Positions 16,689 to 25,990 of a DNA stretch of 64,000 nucleotides are shown here, in pieces. Where the stretch lies: the NCBI RefSeq assembly GCF_022458865.1, contig NZ_JAJNMU010000009.1, positions 124,001 through 188,000 on the forward strand. Direction: 5' to 3'. Every line of letters starts with the position of its first letter. The stretch's first letter is position 1. The translations under genes and the position numbers were made by a program. Under the pieces are notes generated by a model. That model searched no databases. It saw only the letters and a list, made by a program, of their open reading frames with translations, and was not told where the DNA came from. Source of the stretch: Paenibacillus periandrae (lineage in GTDB: Bacteria; Bacillota; Bacilli; Paenibacillales; NBRC-103111).

Positions 16689-16749
16689 AGTTCCCATTCC
16701 ATGAAACCAAATGCAACTATTGTACGTATCCTTAATAAGGTCTGTTGCG

Positions 16750-16778
16750 CTCCAGGGGCTCGTCCTTTGGAGTTTTTT
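16750..16778 (+). terminator. Intrinsic terminator after the spoVA cluster
   Basis: CTCCA-GGGG / CCTT-TGGAG stem (two G-U pairs), 5-nt loop, six T. The remaining 16779-16919 is AT-rich and presumably carries the promoter of the MoxR operon, but I cannot assign boxes. Confidence 0.85.
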
Positions 16779-16919
16779 GATTACCAAAATATCTCTAAAT
16801 GTGTAATTTTACAAACAAATTTAGCGTATTTGCATGTATACGGCCTTTTTTTATTCCTGTAAAATAGAAAGAGAAACGCTCTGCCCACTTATTATACACA
16901 CCCAAGGAGGATCAGGAAC

Positions 16920-17879
16920 ATGGAGGCCATTGTCAGTGAAGATATAGGAGTGCTAAAGCGCATACAAGCGAATTTGGAGTCTTGCATCCTCGGTAAGACA
17001 GATGAAATTAAATTACTTATGACAGCCATGTTAGCAGGCGGACACGTTCTTTTGGAGGACGTACCCGGTACCGGGAAAACAATATTAATCAAATCATTAG
17101 CCAAATCAATTCGTGGTCAATTCCGACGTATTCAATGCAATCCTGATTTGCTTCCCACCGATATTACTGGAGTGTCGATATATCATCCAAAAGATGAAGT
17201 GTTCATTTTCAGACCTGGTCCTATCATGACGCATATTTTGCTGGCAGATGAGATTAACCGTGCCACGACCAAGACCCAATCCGCATTGCTCGAAGCAATG
17301 GAAGAACGCCATATTACCGTAGACGGAAACACGCATGAGCTGCCACAACCATTCATGATGCTGGCTACGCAAAATCCGATAGATTTTGAAGGGACTTATA
17401 CATTGCCGGAAGCTCAATTGGACCGTTTTATGATGAAGTTCAGTCTGGGCTACCCCGATGAAGCGACTGAAACGAAAATGATTATATCACAAAGCATCGT
17501 GCATCCGCTAGAGAAGCTGGAACCGGTAGCGGATATTGAACACATACTTGGCATGCAGCAAAGAGCAAAGCGGGTACATCTGGATGACGCGGTCGCAAGC
17601 TATCTCGTTTCGATCACAAGACAAACCCGTGAACACAACTCGATTTTTCTGGGGGCAAGTCCTCGTGCGACCCTGGCGCTGGTACAGGCAGCTAAAGCCT
17701 TTGCATTATTGCAGGAAAGAGATTATGTAATCCCCGACGACATCAAGTTTTTGGCTCCATACGTGTTGGGGCATCGCCTCATTCTGAATGCTGAAGCCCG
17801 AATGGACGGCGCTACGGTGCAATCCGTACTGCAGTCTGTGTTTCAACAGGTGAGAGTACCCATACGAATGGAGAAGTGA
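16920..17879 (+). CDS. MoxR-family AAA+ ATPase
   Basis: Cytoplasmic AAA+ chaperone-like ATPase thought to help assemble or activate protein or metal centres together with VWA/DUF58 partners. 319 residues; Walker A (GTGKT) at residues 50-54, Walker B as LLADEINRA, sensor 1 as LATQNP, and the C-terminal AAA lid. AAGGAGG lies about 9 nt upstream. It is the first gene of a MoxR-DUF58-transglutaminase operon; the stop overlaps the possible GTG start of the next gene. Function is inferred from the conserved trio. Confidence 0.93.
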   Translation: MEAIVSEDIGVLKRIQANLESCILGKTDEIKLLMTAMLAGGHVLLEDVPGTGKTILIKSLAKSIRGQFRRIQCNPDLLPTDITGVSIYHPKDEVFIFRPGPIMTHILLADEINRATTKTQSALLEAMEERHITVDGNTHELPQPFMMLATQNPIDFEGTYTLPEAQLDRFMMKFSLGYPDEATETKMIISQSIVHPLEKLEPVADIEHILGMQQRAKRVHLDDAVASYLVSITRQTREHNSIFLGASPRATLALVQAAKAFALLQERDYVIPDDIKFLAPYVLGHRLILNAEARMDGATVQSVLQSVFQQVRVPIRMEK

Positions 17880-17884
17880 GCAGG

Positions 17885-19129
17885 ATGCGAGAAGCCATCG
17901 TTCAGAAGCTTACCGAATTACCACGTATGAGCAAACAATTTTGGGCGGTTCTGCTTAGCTTGCTGGGAAGTTTGGGCTTTCTGTTGTTTCAAGGCGGGAA
18001 GCTGGCACTTATGCTATTTGTGGTCATGCTTGTTTTAAGCATCTATTTATTGCTCGGTCAATGGAGTGGAATCAAACGGACACAGGGTGCGCGGACACTG
18101 CATACTGCCGAAACGACGAATACATTGGAAGCAGGCAGTTCACTCTCAGTCACGATTCAATTGCAAATACCTGGATTTTGGCCTATGCCTTATATATTCG
18201 TTAAAGATCGCTTGACACATAAAAACGGCAGTGAATTGGCATTTGAATCTACCATAGTTCCCGATTGGAGACGACGTGGAGAGTGGGAGTACCGGACCCC
18301 TGCTTTGCGCAGAGGTTCTTATACATTTGGTACGACCGAATGTGTCACTGAAGATATATTTGGATTATTCGAGCATCGAGGTACTCTGAAGCTGCCTAAT
18401 AGTATTGTAGTTCTACCGCAAACTGTGCAGATCCGCGAGTGGCAGCAATATCATCAAATGATGAAAGGTACGAACCACCATTCTACAACGACTCGTGCAG
18501 TTCGCGAAACAACGCAGATCAATGGTGTTCGAGAGTATATTTATGGGGATCGGTTGTCTCGTATTCACTGGAATGCGACCGCCAAAACAGGAACATGGAA
18601 ATCAAAGGAGTTTGAGCGTGAGTCTTTGCCCAAAACTTACCTGATTCTGGATCGTGACCGTAAAGCTTATGGAGATCCGGAGAATTTTGAGCTCGCCGTG
18701 TCTGTTGCTGCATCTTTGTTTCAATACGGGGCCGGTCGCAGTCTGGCTCTGGGCCTGGTATCTACAGGAGCGGATGATGTGTATTTTGAGCCTAAGCCTG
18801 GACAAAACCTGCAAAAAGCGGTTCAGCAGCATTTCATTCATGTGGAGGCTGATGGTTCGTACAATCTTCGTCAAGTATTGAGGGAAAAGGTGCAGCATCT
18901 GGTTCCCGGCAGCTTTATTACCTTGATTACTCCGCAGTATGGCGAGTCGGTTATACAAATTTTTACTTGGCTTAAACAGCTCCAGTTGAATCCTTGTCAC
19001 CTATGGATATGCTCGGATGCTACCGATCAGGAGGCTTGGCTGAAAAGACTGCAATCGGTTGGCGTGGTTGGGTATGCGATCCATTCACTTCATGAGCTTC
19101 CGGTTGTGCTGGGAGGGAGAAGTGGATGA
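17885..19129 (+). CDS. DUF58 domain-containing membrane protein
   Basis: A 414-residue protein with two N-terminal transmembrane helices (about residues 18-35 and 38-56), a beta-rich middle, and the DUF58 core with the GVREYIYGDRLSRIHWNATAKTG motif, followed by a VWA-like fold. DUF58 proteins are encoded with MoxR ATPases and transglutaminase-like proteins. Start: ATG 17885 lies 11 nt after GGAG; GTG 17876, overlapping the MoxR stop, is possible but only 2 nt from that site. The stop overlaps the next ATG (ATGA), indicating translational coupling. Confidence 0.9.
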   Translation: MREAIVQKLTELPRMSKQFWAVLLSLLGSLGFLLFQGGKLALMLFVVMLVLSIYLLLGQWSGIKRTQGARTLHTAETTNTLEAGSSLSVTIQLQIPGFWPMPYIFVKDRLTHKNGSELAFESTIVPDWRRRGEWEYRTPALRRGSYTFGTTECVTEDIFGLFEHRGTLKLPNSIVVLPQTVQIREWQQYHQMMKGTNHHSTTTRAVRETTQINGVREYIYGDRLSRIHWNATAKTGTWKSKEFERESLPKTYLILDRDRKAYGDPENFELAVSVAASLFQYGAGRSLALGLVSTGADDVYFEPKPGQNLQKAVQQHFIHVEADGSYNLRQVLREKVQHLVPGSFITLITPQYGESVIQIFTWLKQLQLNPCHLWICSDATDQEAWLKRLQSVGVVGYAIHSLHELPVVLGGRSG

Positions 19130-21372
19130 GCGAATTGATGGTTGAGAGGACGCCAGTGTGGCGCCGCATGCTTTTGACGGATTGGACGCATCGGTTGACG
19201 GTTCTGCTGGTTGGTTTGCTGTTATTGCAATTTGTTACCTGGATTTCAAAAGAAAATGGATTGTGGCTTCCGGAAACGGTGCGCATTGTTCAACTAACAT
19301 TGCTAGTCACCTTTCTACTAGAGCATGTCCCTCGGCTTCACTGGCTAGTGCGCGGCTTTATACAGATGGTTGCCGTGATTGCGCTTAATGCCCATGTTTT
19401 ACTTGATTATAAAATTATTGAAGACGTATCACTATCCAGTTATTTTTCTTCGCAGCTTTTTCTGAATTTATATCAATTGACGCCTTATTTATGGTTTGCA
19501 TTAAGTACCTGGGTTATTTATCTGACATTGATCTGGTGGGTAGAGGTGAAGTGGAGAGTTTATTTACTGATGATCGTCAGTGTTCTCGTCATGTGTATCC
19601 GCGATTCCTTCTCGAATGTATATTTATGGCCTCAGGTGGTCATGGTAGTGGGCTGTGGATTGTTCCTGTTAATTTTGTGTCATTTTCAACGGCTGCGTCG
19701 AAAAGATCCGACTGCGTGGAGCTATCTCGCTGATTATCCGACGTCGATATCGGTTCCGGTCATTACATTGGTTTGTCTGACGTTATCGATCGGCTCCATT
19801 ATGCCGGAAGTCAGTCCATTATTAACTGATCCTTATACCGCATGGCGCAATTTTCAAGGCCAACCGGTTAATTTCACCACTGGCAAAGGCGTTGAGGTTG
19901 CAGCTCCTACGTCTTCGGGTGATGCTTCTTCGGGATACAGTCGCAATGATGCGGCACTTGGCGGAGGGTTTGAATTCGATTTTACACCGGTGATGACCGT
20001 AGAAACCTCTCATCGAAGCTATTGGCGGGGCGAGACACGCAGTTTGTACACTGGCAAGGGCTGGGAGCTTGGAGAAGGCGATAGACGTGCTCCCGTAAGT
20101 ACGGTACGAGCAGATGTCGCATTGGCTGCTGATCCAAGAGCTGCCGGCAGCAAGCTGAAAACCATCGAGGTTACTCAAACGGTTACGATTTTGTCAGAGG
20201 AAAAATATCCTGTATTATTCGGTGCCTTCAGCCTGCAAAAGGTAGTCGATCTGGGTGGCGCCAAAACAGGTTTTGAACCTTTGCTCTGGGCTCCATCGCA
20301 GTCCGAGCTAAGATTTAATGAACAGCAGCGTCAGGCATTTCCTAAATCGTACACGATTGTCTCACAGATGCCGATTGTGGAAGAGGAAGGTTTGCGTCAA
20401 GCTCCTGCGGAGCTGCCGAATCGCGCCGAGCTGGCTGAATACTTACAGCTGCCTGACAACACCCCGAATCGTGTCCGACAGCTGGCAGCAGATATTACTA
20501 AGGATACAGCGAGTCCTTATGATAAGGCAAAAAAAATCGAACAATATTTACGCCAAACGTATCCATACACAAATAAGCCTGATCTCACCAAAGGCAAAAG
20601 TCGCGATTTTGTAGAACGTTTCTTGTTTGAAATCAAGGAAGGCTATTGTGATTATTTCTCATCGGCAATGGCCGTGCTGTCCAGATCCTCCGGGCTTCCA
20701 ACACGTTGGGTGAAGGGTTATGCTTCTGGCTCGACGACAGTTCCTGACGAATATTTGAATATGTCAGTTGAACAGGGTATGCTGGACCCCGATGCTGCAG
20801 GTGTGTATACCGTTCGGAATGCGGATGCTCATTCCTGGGTGGAAATCTATTTTAGCGGATATGGCTGGATTCCTTTTGAGCCTACCTCAGGCTTTGTGCT
20901 GCCGCGTGCTTCACAACTGCAGGAAACCGTGATTGATCCATCCACATTGCCCGAAATTCCGGAAACAGCAGAAGAAGCGGTTGTCTTTTCAAATTCAGGC
21001 CATGTTGTCGGGATCAGCGGATTGGTTTTGTTCGTTGTTGCTTTAGTTGCTTTTTTAATTTGGAAGCTGCAGGTAGTCGATCTTGTCAAAGAACGGATTG
21101 AGCGCCGCAGAGCGTCACTTCTGAAGCAAAAGGTCATTGTAGAGTGTGAACGCATGCTGCGGATTTGTCGACGTAACGGTTATACCCGTGATGAACATGA
21201 AACATTACGAGAAGCAACTCGCAGATGGATCAAGCAGAGCAAATGGATGAAGGCGGACTTGGAGCAGGTGCTTACGATCTTCGAGAAAGCTAAATACAGC
21301 AATGCAGAAATAACAGAGGATGACTGGCAAAGCACGACTCAGTTGGTTGAGAAGCTGCGTTCGCAATTTTGA
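19126..21372 (+). CDS. Transglutaminase-like membrane protein (TgpA/YebA type)
   Basis: A large membrane protein (748 residues): about six transmembrane helices in residues 15-235, an extracytoplasmic domain carrying a transglutaminase core (EGYCDYFSSAMAVL with the nucleophilic Cys, DAHSWVEIYF with the His, and WIPFEPTSGF), another transmembrane helix near residue 635, and a cytoplasmic tail of about 100 residues (DUF4129-like). TgpA-type proteins modify or cleave envelope proteins or peptides; the substrate here is unknown. It is the third gene of the MoxR-DUF58 operon, with an ATGA overlap. Confidence 0.9.
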   Translation: MSELMVERTPVWRRMLLTDWTHRLTVLLVGLLLLQFVTWISKENGLWLPETVRIVQLTLLVTFLLEHVPRLHWLVRGFIQMVAVIALNAHVLLDYKIIEDVSLSSYFSSQLFLNLYQLTPYLWFALSTWVIYLTLIWWVEVKWRVYLLMIVSVLVMCIRDSFSNVYLWPQVVMVVGCGLFLLILCHFQRLRRKDPTAWSYLADYPTSISVPVITLVCLTLSIGSIMPEVSPLLTDPYTAWRNFQGQPVNFTTGKGVEVAAPTSSGDASSGYSRNDAALGGGFEFDFTPVMTVETSHRSYWRGETRSLYTGKGWELGEGDRRAPVSTVRADVALAADPRAAGSKLKTIEVTQTVTILSEEKYPVLFGAFSLQKVVDLGGAKTGFEPLLWAPSQSELRFNEQQRQAFPKSYTIVSQMPIVEEEGLRQAPAELPNRAELAEYLQLPDNTPNRVRQLAADITKDTASPYDKAKKIEQYLRQTYPYTNKPDLTKGKSRDFVERFLFEIKEGYCDYFSSAMAVLSRSSGLPTRWVKGYASGSTTVPDEYLNMSVEQGMLDPDAAGVYTVRNADAHSWVEIYFSGYGWIPFEPTSGFVLPRASQLQETVIDPSTLPEIPETAEEAVVFSNSGHVVGISGLVLFVVALVAFLIWKLQVVDLVKERIERRRASLLKQKVIVECERMLRICRRNGYTRDEHETLREATRRWIKQSKWMKADLEQVLTIFEKAKYSNAEITEDDWQSTTQLVEKLRSQF

Positions 21373-21418
21373 TTTACAACGAGGATTCCCATAAGAAGCA
21401 TTCAGCTCTTTAAGCTGT

Positions 21419-21446
21419 AGCCTGGCAGCCTGCTGTCAGGCTTTTT
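21419..21446 (+). terminator. Intrinsic terminator of the MoxR operon
   Basis: 10-bp stem AGCCTGGCAG / CTGTCAGGCT (one G-U pair), CCTG loop, then four to five T. Confidence 0.9.
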
Positions 21447-21468
21447 GCTGCCTATAGTTATTATTATT

Positions 21469-21497
21469 TTGCCACACCTAACTGGCTGTGGTATAGT
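21469..21497 (+). promoter_or_regulatory. Sigma-A-type promoter of the yqeG-yqeM operon
   Basis: TTGCCA (21469-21474), 17-nt spacer, TATAGT (21492-21497). It lies just after the preceding terminator, and its start point near 21504 excludes a yqeG start at 21498. Confidence 0.8.
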
Positions 21498-21536
21498 TTG
21501 ACGTATGTAGGTATGATCGTTCCCGAGGTGATTTCT

Positions 21537-22034
21537 TTGTTAAAAAGGCTGCTTCCACAATTACAAGTCAACACGATTTATGATATTGATCTCAATGAAC
21601 TATGGGCCAAAGGTGTTCGTGGTATTATTACAGATCTGGATAATACACTCGTAGGAGCCAAAGCACCACTGGCTACGCCTGAATTAATCGAGTGGCTCAA
21701 GGTTGTCGGACAGATTGGATTTCAAGTCGTGATTGTTTCCAACAATAATAAGCTGCGGGTTAGCAAATTCGCTGAACCACTGCTGTTGCCTTTTATTTAT
21801 CGGGCCAAAAAGCCAACCAGTGCGGCCTTTCACAAAGCACTTGGTATGATGAAACTGCTGCCAAGTCAGACAGTAGTTATTGGGGATCAGATGATGACCG
21901 ATGTGCTTGGCGGGAACCGAATGGGGCTATTTACAATTCTGGTGCTTCCAATTGCAAAGGGTGATGAAGGTTTTTTTACGAAAGTTGTCAATCGCTCACT
22001 CGAGAAAGTAGCTACAAGTTGGATGAAAAGGTAG
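21537..22034 (+). CDS. yqeG: YqeG-family HAD phosphatase (class IIIA)
   Basis: A 165-residue haloacid-dehalogenase-like phosphatase related to mitochondrial PTPMT/GEP4-type phosphatidylglycerophosphate phosphatases. The catalytic motif TDLDNTLV (Asp33, Asp35), motif II Ser in IVSNNN, Lys in RAKKPT and the IGDQMMTD acid motif are intact. I chose TTG 21537: GAGGTG ends 6 nt upstream and the N-terminus matches YqeG (LKRLLPQ). Starts at 21498 or 21513 are poorer and 21498 precedes the predicted transcript start. First gene of the conserved operon, 7 bp before yqeH. Confidence 0.92.
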   Translation: MLKRLLPQLQVNTIYDIDLNELWAKGVRGIITDLDNTLVGAKAPLATPELIEWLKVVGQIGFQVVIVSNNNKLRVSKFAEPLLLPFIYRAKKPTSAAFHKALGMMKLLPSQTVVIGDQMMTDVLGGNRMGLFTILVLPIAKGDEGFFTKVVNRSLEKVATSWMKR

Positions 22035-22041
22035 GTAAACC

Positions 22042-23163
22042 ATGACAGAAAAGATTGCAGAAGTAAAAGCATGTGCCGGCTGTGGTGTGAAGCTGCAAAT
22101 GGAGCATGTGGACAAGCTGGGCTATGTTCCGGCGCAAGCATTGGATCGTTCACCGATCATATGCCAGCGCTGTTTTCGTATGAAAAATTATAACGAGTCC
22201 TCAGGCATTACTTTAGACCACAATGATTTTTTGAAGCTGCTGAGCCACGTAGGCCATACAAAATCGCTGGTCGTCAATATTGTCGACATTTTTGATTTTG
22301 AAGGTACCTTAATCAGCGGCTTGCCGCGTTTTGTCGGGGATAACCCGATTGTGCTAGTCGTTAACAAAATTGATTTGCTCCCGAAAGTAACGAATTACAA
22401 CAGAATTATTAACTGGATTCGTAAACAGGCTAGTGAATTTGGTCTTAAGGTTGTTGAAGTTGTGCTGTGCTCAGCCAAAATGAATCTGGGCTTTGACCGT
22501 GTGATCAAGGCATTGGACGAGCATCGGAATGGCCGCGATATTTATGTCGTTGGAGCCACGAATGTTGGTAAATCGACATTGATTAACCGTCTGATCCGTG
22601 ATTACAGTGACCTGGAAGCAGAGCTGACAACGTCTCAATACCCGGGAACGACGCTGGACCTGGTGAAAATACCAATGGATGACGGTACCTTTATTATTGA
22701 TACACCGGGTATTGTGTACCCACACCGGTTGACAGAGCTTGTGAGCAAGAAGGATTTGGCTGCGTTAATGCCTGATAAAGTCGTCAAGCCGGTCGTATTT
22801 CAATTAAATGAGAAGCAGACGATATTTTTCGGAAGCTTTGTACGGTTTGATTTTATCCAAGGTGCGCGTCAATCGTTTACCTTTTATGTATCCAATTCAA
22901 TCACCCCGCACCGGACCAAGCTTGAACGTGCCGATGAGCTGTATGCAGAGCACAAAGGTGTCATGCTCGCACCGCCGACTCTTGAAGCCTTGGAGCTGCT
23001 GCCGAAGCTGACCAAGGTACCTGTACGTATTCCGAAGGGTAAAATTTATGATGTATCGATATCGGGCCTGGGCTGGATTAAAGTAAACAGTGACAGTGGC
23101 GCTGATCTGGCTATTCATGTTCCCAAGGGAGTTAAGGTTGCTGTACGTGAGGCAATGATATAG
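22042..23163 (+). CDS. yqeH: Ribosome biogenesis GTPase YqeH
   Basis: Circularly permuted GTPase needed for 30S subunit assembly. 373 residues: an N-terminal zinc finger (CAGC ... ICQRC), then G motifs in permuted order: G4 VVNKIDL, G5 CSAKM, G1 GATNVGKSTL, G3 DTPG, with a C-terminal RNA-binding domain. The permuted order is diagnostic. Second gene of the yqeG operon. Confidence 0.96.
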   Translation: MTEKIAEVKACAGCGVKLQMEHVDKLGYVPAQALDRSPIICQRCFRMKNYNESSGITLDHNDFLKLLSHVGHTKSLVVNIVDIFDFEGTLISGLPRFVGDNPIVLVVNKIDLLPKVTNYNRIINWIRKQASEFGLKVVEVVLCSAKMNLGFDRVIKALDEHRNGRDIYVVGATNVGKSTLINRLIRDYSDLEAELTTSQYPGTTLDLVKIPMDDGTFIIDTPGIVYPHRLTELVSKKDLAALMPDKVVKPVVFQLNEKQTIFFGSFVRFDFIQGARQSFTFYVSNSITPHRTKLERADELYAEHKGVMLAPPTLEALELLPKLTKVPVRIPKGKIYDVSISGLGWIKVNSDSGADLAIHVPKGVKVAVREAMI

Positions 23164-23184
23164 AGCGGGAGGAACGAAGTAATA

Positions 23185-24042
23185 ATGGGGAAACAGAAAA
23201 TAGACAGCAACACGATTCTGTATGGTGTATTTGGGGATCCGATTCGCCATTCCAAATCGCCGATTATGCTGAATCGCGCTTTTGAAGAAGCGGGAATTAA
23301 CGCGGCTTATGCGGCATTTCATATTAAACCAGGGCAGCTTAGGTCTGCTATTGATGGAATCCGTGCGATGCAATTTCGTGGTGTCAATGTTACCATTCCA
23401 CATAAGCTAGAGGTCATGGACTATATGGATGAAATCGATGAAGGCGCCCGAGTTATCGGTGCAGTCAATACGATTGTCAATGAGGATGGTCGTCTTGTTG
23501 GTCATAATACGGATGGTATCGGATACGTACGGTCCTTGAAGGAAGAAACGGGAATCGATTTGCGAGGCAAACATGTATTGATGCTCGGCGCAGGTGGTGC
23601 AGCGCGTGGTGTCGGATATGCATTAGCCATGGAGGGCGCGGCACATATCTATATTGCCAATCGTACCCGTGATAAAGCTATAGAATTGGCACAATCCATG
23701 TCCAGTTTTACCATGGCTACGGGCTTAGGGCTCGATGAAATAGTGGACATAGTCGGTAAGGTTGGTTTGATCGTAAATAATACTTCGGTTGGCATGCACC
23801 CTAATGTCAATGAAGTACCGATGGATACTTCATTGATTCTCAATACAACGATTGTCAGCGATCTGGTTTACAACCCGATGGTTACAAAGTTTCTTCGTGA
23901 ATCCGAGTCTCGGGGTGTTACCATACACAGTGGCTTGGGGATGTTTATTTACCAGGGCGCTTATGCTTTTGAGTACTGGACAGGGGTTTCAGCCCCGGTT
24001 GTGGCTATGCGTCAGGCTGTCATTGATTCATTTAACACGTAA
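23185..24042 (+). CDS. aroE: Shikimate dehydrogenase (NADP+)
   Basis: Reduces 3-dehydroshikimate to shikimate in the chorismate pathway. 285 residues with the substrate-binding SKSPIM (PIRHSKSP) and NVTIPHK segments (catalytic Lys), VGAVNTI-like region, the Rossmann loop MLGAGGAARGV, and the C-terminal GLGMFIYQGAYAFEYW motif. It sits between yqeH and yhbY as in B. subtilis, 21 bp after yqeH. Confidence 0.97.
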   Translation: MGKQKIDSNTILYGVFGDPIRHSKSPIMLNRAFEEAGINAAYAAFHIKPGQLRSAIDGIRAMQFRGVNVTIPHKLEVMDYMDEIDEGARVIGAVNTIVNEDGRLVGHNTDGIGYVRSLKEETGIDLRGKHVLMLGAGGAARGVGYALAMEGAAHIYIANRTRDKAIELAQSMSSFTMATGLGLDEIVDIVGKVGLIVNNTSVGMHPNVNEVPMDTSLILNTTIVSDLVYNPMVTKFLRESESRGVTIHSGLGMFIYQGAYAFEYWTGVSAPVVAMRQAVIDSFNT

Positions 24043-24046
24043 AAAA

Positions 24047-24091
24047 TGGTCGGAGCTTGCAGCAATTTTGAATACATGTCAAGCCCGACCA
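24047..24091 (+). other. Intra-operon hairpin between aroE and yhbY
   Basis: TGGTCGG-A-GCTTG (24047-24059) pairs with CAAGC-CGACCA (24080-24091): 12 bp with a single bulged A and a 20-nt loop. There is no T run, so it is not a classic terminator; it could be an mRNA-stability or processing element. Confidence 0.55.
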
Positions 24092-24133
24092 CAGATAACT
24101 ATATTTACTCAAGAATAGAGGATAACGAACATT

Positions 24134-24427
24134 ATGCTAACAGGTAAACAAACCAGACATTTACGCGCTTTAGCGCACCATTTGAACCCGATCTTCCAGG
24201 TGGGCAAGGGTGGAGTGAACGAGCATTTAATCAGACATATCAACGAAGCATTGGAAGTACGCGAGCTGATCAAAGTTACAGTGCTTAACAACAGTGGCGA
24301 GGATCGCAAAGAAGTCGGTGAACAATTGGCTGAACAAGCGGAGGCTGAGCTCGTGCAGGTTATTGGTAAAATTATCGTTTTGTACAAAGAGTCCAAGGAC
24401 CACAAAACAATTGTGCTGCCAGTATAG
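24134..24427 (+). CDS. yhbY: YhbY/YqeI-family CRM-domain RNA-binding protein
   Basis: A 97-residue single CRM domain protein associated with the 50S ribosomal subunit precursor. Motifs: LTGKQTRHLRALAHHLNPI at the N-terminus and the GKGG loop (VGKGGVNE), followed by the RELIKV strand. Its place between aroE and nadD matches B. subtilis yqeI. Confidence 0.94.
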   Translation: MLTGKQTRHLRALAHHLNPIFQVGKGGVNEHLIRHINEALEVRELIKVTVLNNSGEDRKEVGEQLAEQAEAELVQVIGKIIVLYKESKDHKTIVLPV

Positions 24428-24453
24428 ATTTTTGAGCTAGAAGAGGTGAGAGC

Positions 24454-25053
24454 ATGAAGGTTGGAATTATGGGAGGTACCTTTGATCCTATTCATATCGG
24501 ACATTTGATTGCTGCCCAACACGCGTGTGAGCAGGCCTTCTTGGATGAGGTCTGGTTCATGCCAACAAATGTGCCCCCTCATAAGGAAAAAGGCCCGATG
24601 GCTACGCCTGGGCAGCGTTGGGACATGGTATGTAGAGCGGTCGAGGACCACTCCCATTTTCGTCCTTTTGATTTTGAGCTAAGGAAGGGCGGGATTTCAT
24701 ACAGCATTGATACGGTAACCGAGCTTCTTAAGGTTCATCCCGATATTCATTTTGCCTATATTATTGGTGCGGATATGGTACAGTATTTGCCTAAGTGGTA
24801 CCGGATTAATGAATTGGTGCAGAAAATTACATTTATCGGCCTGCAGCGTCCAGGTTATGTTTGGGATTTGAATCTGCTGCCAGAAGCTATACGTAAAGCG
24901 GTTATTGCTGTGGAAATGCCTTTGATTGAGCTCTCATCCAGCTTGATCCGATCGCGTCAGGCTGAACGGAAGTCGGTTCGCTATTTAGTGCCAGATCGAG
25001 TAAATGAATATATGGTGGTGAATCGGATTTATGAATCGCAAGCAGCTGATTGA
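24454..25053 (+). CDS. nadD: Nicotinate-nucleotide adenylyltransferase
   Basis: Makes nicotinate adenine dinucleotide from NaMN and ATP in NAD synthesis. 199 residues, nucleotidyltransferase fold: MGGTFDPIHIGHL at the N-terminus (the HxGH motif) and the C-terminal SSSLIRSR motif (the usual ISSTxIR). GAGGTGAG precedes the start. Its last 23 bases overlap yqeK, suggesting coupled translation. Confidence 0.96.
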   Translation: MKVGIMGGTFDPIHIGHLIAAQHACEQAFLDEVWFMPTNVPPHKEKGPMATPGQRWDMVCRAVEDHSHFRPFDFELRKGGISYSIDTVTELLKVHPDIHFAYIIGADMVQYLPKWYRINELVQKITFIGLQRPGYVWDLNLLPEAIRKAVIAVEMPLIELSSSLIRSRQAERKSVRYLVPDRVNEYMVVNRIYESQAAD

Positions 25054-25603
25054 TGCGGTAAAGGTTCAAATGCCTGCTGCCCGTTGGGAGCACACGTTAG
25101 GTGTGATGGAGACGGCTGTATTGCTCGCAAGGAGCTATCATGGTGATGCGGACAAGGCGCATTTGGCTGCCGTGCTGCATGATGTTTGTAAATATTGGCC
25201 AGTCAAGGATCAAGGTAATATTATTCGTGATCATGGATTGCCAGCCGATTTGCTGGAGTATGATAAAGAGCTTTGGCATGCGCATGCGGGAGCCTTTATA
25301 GCCCAGAGGGATTATGGTGTTAATGATGAAGAGGTATTGGATGCAATCCGTTATCATACTACCGGACGTAAACCTATGACCCAGCTGGAAAAAATCGTTT
25401 GTCTTGCAGATTATATTGAGCCTGGAAGAGATTTTCCGGGTGTGCATAAGATTCGAGAAATCGCCGAATATAGTATAGAGAAAGCTCTCTTGATGGCGTT
25501 TGATGGAACGATCATTTTTTTGCTGGAAAAGGGAAAAAAGGTGTATCCACTAACGATAGAGGCAAGAAACGGCCTCGTAGATGAAGTGAAATCCGTTGGA
25601 TAG
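25031..25603 (+). CDS. yqeK: HD-domain Ap4A hydrolase YqeK
   Basis: Symmetrical bis(5'-nucleosyl)-tetraphosphatase of the HD superfamily, degrading alarmone-like dinucleotides. 190 residues; metal ligands visible as HTLGVMETA (His near residue 20), HLAAVLHDVCKYW (HD pair), and HAHAGAF. RYHTTGRKPM and CLADYIEPGRDFPG are family signatures. It overlaps nadD by 23 nt. Confidence 0.95.
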   Translation: MNRKQLIDAVKVQMPAARWEHTLGVMETAVLLARSYHGDADKAHLAAVLHDVCKYWPVKDQGNIIRDHGLPADLLEYDKELWHAHAGAFIAQRDYGVNDEEVLDAIRYHTTGRKPMTQLEKIVCLADYIEPGRDFPGVHKIREIAEYSIEKALLMAFDGTIIFLLEKGKKVYPLTIEARNGLVDEVKSVG

Positions 25604-25642
25604 ATTGAATTTGTCATACAGTTAGATCGAGGAGGAATTAAA

Positions 25643-25990
25643 ATGAGTCTTACACCAGAAAAGCTAGTAGACCTTGTTGTCGAAGCGGCTGAAGATAAAA
25701 AAGCAATGAATTTAATCGCGTTAAACCTACAGGGGGTTTCGCTGATTACGGATTATTTTGTTATATGCCATGGTAATTCAGAAACTCAGGTTCAGGCTAT
25801 TGCTACGGAAATTCGTAAAAAAGCTGAACAAAATGGCGGACGCGTACGTGGATTAGAGGGTATGGATACAGCACGTTGGATACTCGTTGATTTGGGTGAC
25901 GTGATTGTTCATGTTTTCCATCGTGAAGATCGGGAATATTATAATATAGAGCGTCTATGGTCAGATGCCAAGGTGGTAGAACGCGTATGA
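25643..25990 (+). CDS. rsfS: Ribosomal silencing factor RsfS
   Basis: A 115-residue factor that binds ribosomal protein uL14 and blocks subunit joining when nutrients are low. Motifs: ITDYFVICHGNSETQVQAI and DLGDVIVHVFHREDREYYNIERLW. GGAGG precedes ATG. The stop overlaps the cvfB start (ATGA). Confidence 0.97.
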   Translation: MSLTPEKLVDLVVEAAEDKKAMNLIALNLQGVSLITDYFVICHGNSETQVQAIATEIRKKAEQNGGRVRGLEGMDTARWILVDLGDVIVHVFHREDREYYNIERLWSDAKVVERV

